This document shows, one piece after another, positions 14,186 to 14,378 of a stretch of 14,378 nucleotides of DNA (within the stretch, counting starts at the first letter, position 1; every line of letters begins with the position of its first letter). The stretch is from Pseudomonadota bacterium (GTDB taxonomy: Bacteria > Pseudomonadota > Alphaproteobacteria > Rhizobiales > Rhizobiaceae). The DNA lies in the NCBI GenBank assembly GCA_023387715.1, contig JAEWHQ010000051.1, positions 1-14,378 of the forward strand. Direction: 5' to 3'. A model generated the notes under the pieces. That model saw nothing but the letters and a program-made list of their open reading frames with translations. It made no database searches and was not told the origin of the DNA. The position numbers and the translations under genes were made by a program.

Positions 14186-14378
14186 TTATTTTCTGGTTCG
14201 GTGCGTTAAATCCATAGAAACGGCCGTTGCGACACCAATGACGGCCTCTTGAATACGATCAATGTCTTGGATGAAACGACCCCGTGGGCCGGAAATGTTA
14301 ATGGCCGCAACCACTTTGCCCTGAGCATCTTTTACGGCTGCTGCAGCACCTGCCGCTCCTTCAACAACACCGTTATTA
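14186..14378 (-). CDS. IclR-family transcriptional regulator, C-terminal end (partial)
   Basis: The frame enters from the right edge and ends at TAA (14188-14186), giving 63 visible residues. 'NGVVEGAAGAAAAVKDAQG' followed by 'VVAAINISGPRGRF' matches the end of the IclR effector-binding domain. In that family 'EGV...AAPV.D..G.VVAAL.ISGP' is highly typical. The helix-turn-helix half is outside the window. It is 25 bases upstream of the binding-protein gene on the same strand. It could be co-transcribed with the operon or control it, as IclR proteins often regulate adjacent organic-acid or aromatic catabolic genes. Confidence 0.85.
   Translation of the reverse strand, partial: NNGVVEGAAGAAAAVKDAQGKVVAAINISGPRGRFIQDIDRIQEAVIGVATAVSMDLTHRTRK

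Overview
The window holds two accessory-type catabolic operons that converge on a broken gene. The organism looks like an alphaproteobacterium, probably Hyphomicrobiales (a Brucella/Ochrobactrum or Agrobacterium relative). This rests on HisP/OccP-like ABC genes, a fused FbpB-type permease and moderate base composition judged by eye. It is an inference with no rRNA or marker gene behind it. No tRNA, rRNA, CRISPR array or transposase gene was seen, and no gene-free stretch exceeds 300 bases.

Left arm, plus strand, 1-5624: the C-terminal end of a probable Rieske non-heme-iron oxygenase, its FAD/NAD/[2Fe-2S] reductase, and a 649-residue protein. That protein joins a DUF2817 (M14-like, aspartoacylase-related) zinc hydrolase to a HisP/OccP-type ABC ATPase. 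A lysine/arginine/ornithine-type periplasmic binding protein and two polar-amino-acid permeases complete the import system. A strong stem-loop lies between the binding-protein gene and the first permease gene. My reading is that the operon imports a molecule bearing an alpha-amino-acid head, hydrolyses it at the membrane by the fused hydrolase, and oxidises one product with the Rieske system. The substrate is unknown.

Junction, 5625-6394: a perfect 14-bp inverted repeat between the convergent units, then the N-terminal part of a secreted dienelactone-hydrolase-like alpha/beta hydrolase that stops before its nucleophile elbow (pseudogene). After that come a near-perfect 18-bp palindrome and a stem-loop downstream of the right-hand operon.

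Right arm, minus strand, 14378-6395: the end of an IclR-family regulator, then a COG1840-type binding protein, a fused two-domain permease and an ATPase. These are followed by a family III (CaiB/BaiF) CoA-transferase, a CitE/HpcH-like lyase, a D-2-hydroxyacid dehydrogenase and an RraA-family aldolase/decarboxylase-like protein. Several genes overlap by 4-8 bases, so they are probably translated as a coupled operon. The transporter resembles the 'ferric' AfuABC/FbpABC class, but its binding protein lacks the tandem tyrosine iron ligands. Its neighbours all act on organic acids or acyl-CoAs. The likely role is uptake of a hydroxy- or branched dicarboxylate, CoA activation, carbon-carbon cleavage, and handling of the 2-oxo/2-hydroxy acid products, under IclR control.
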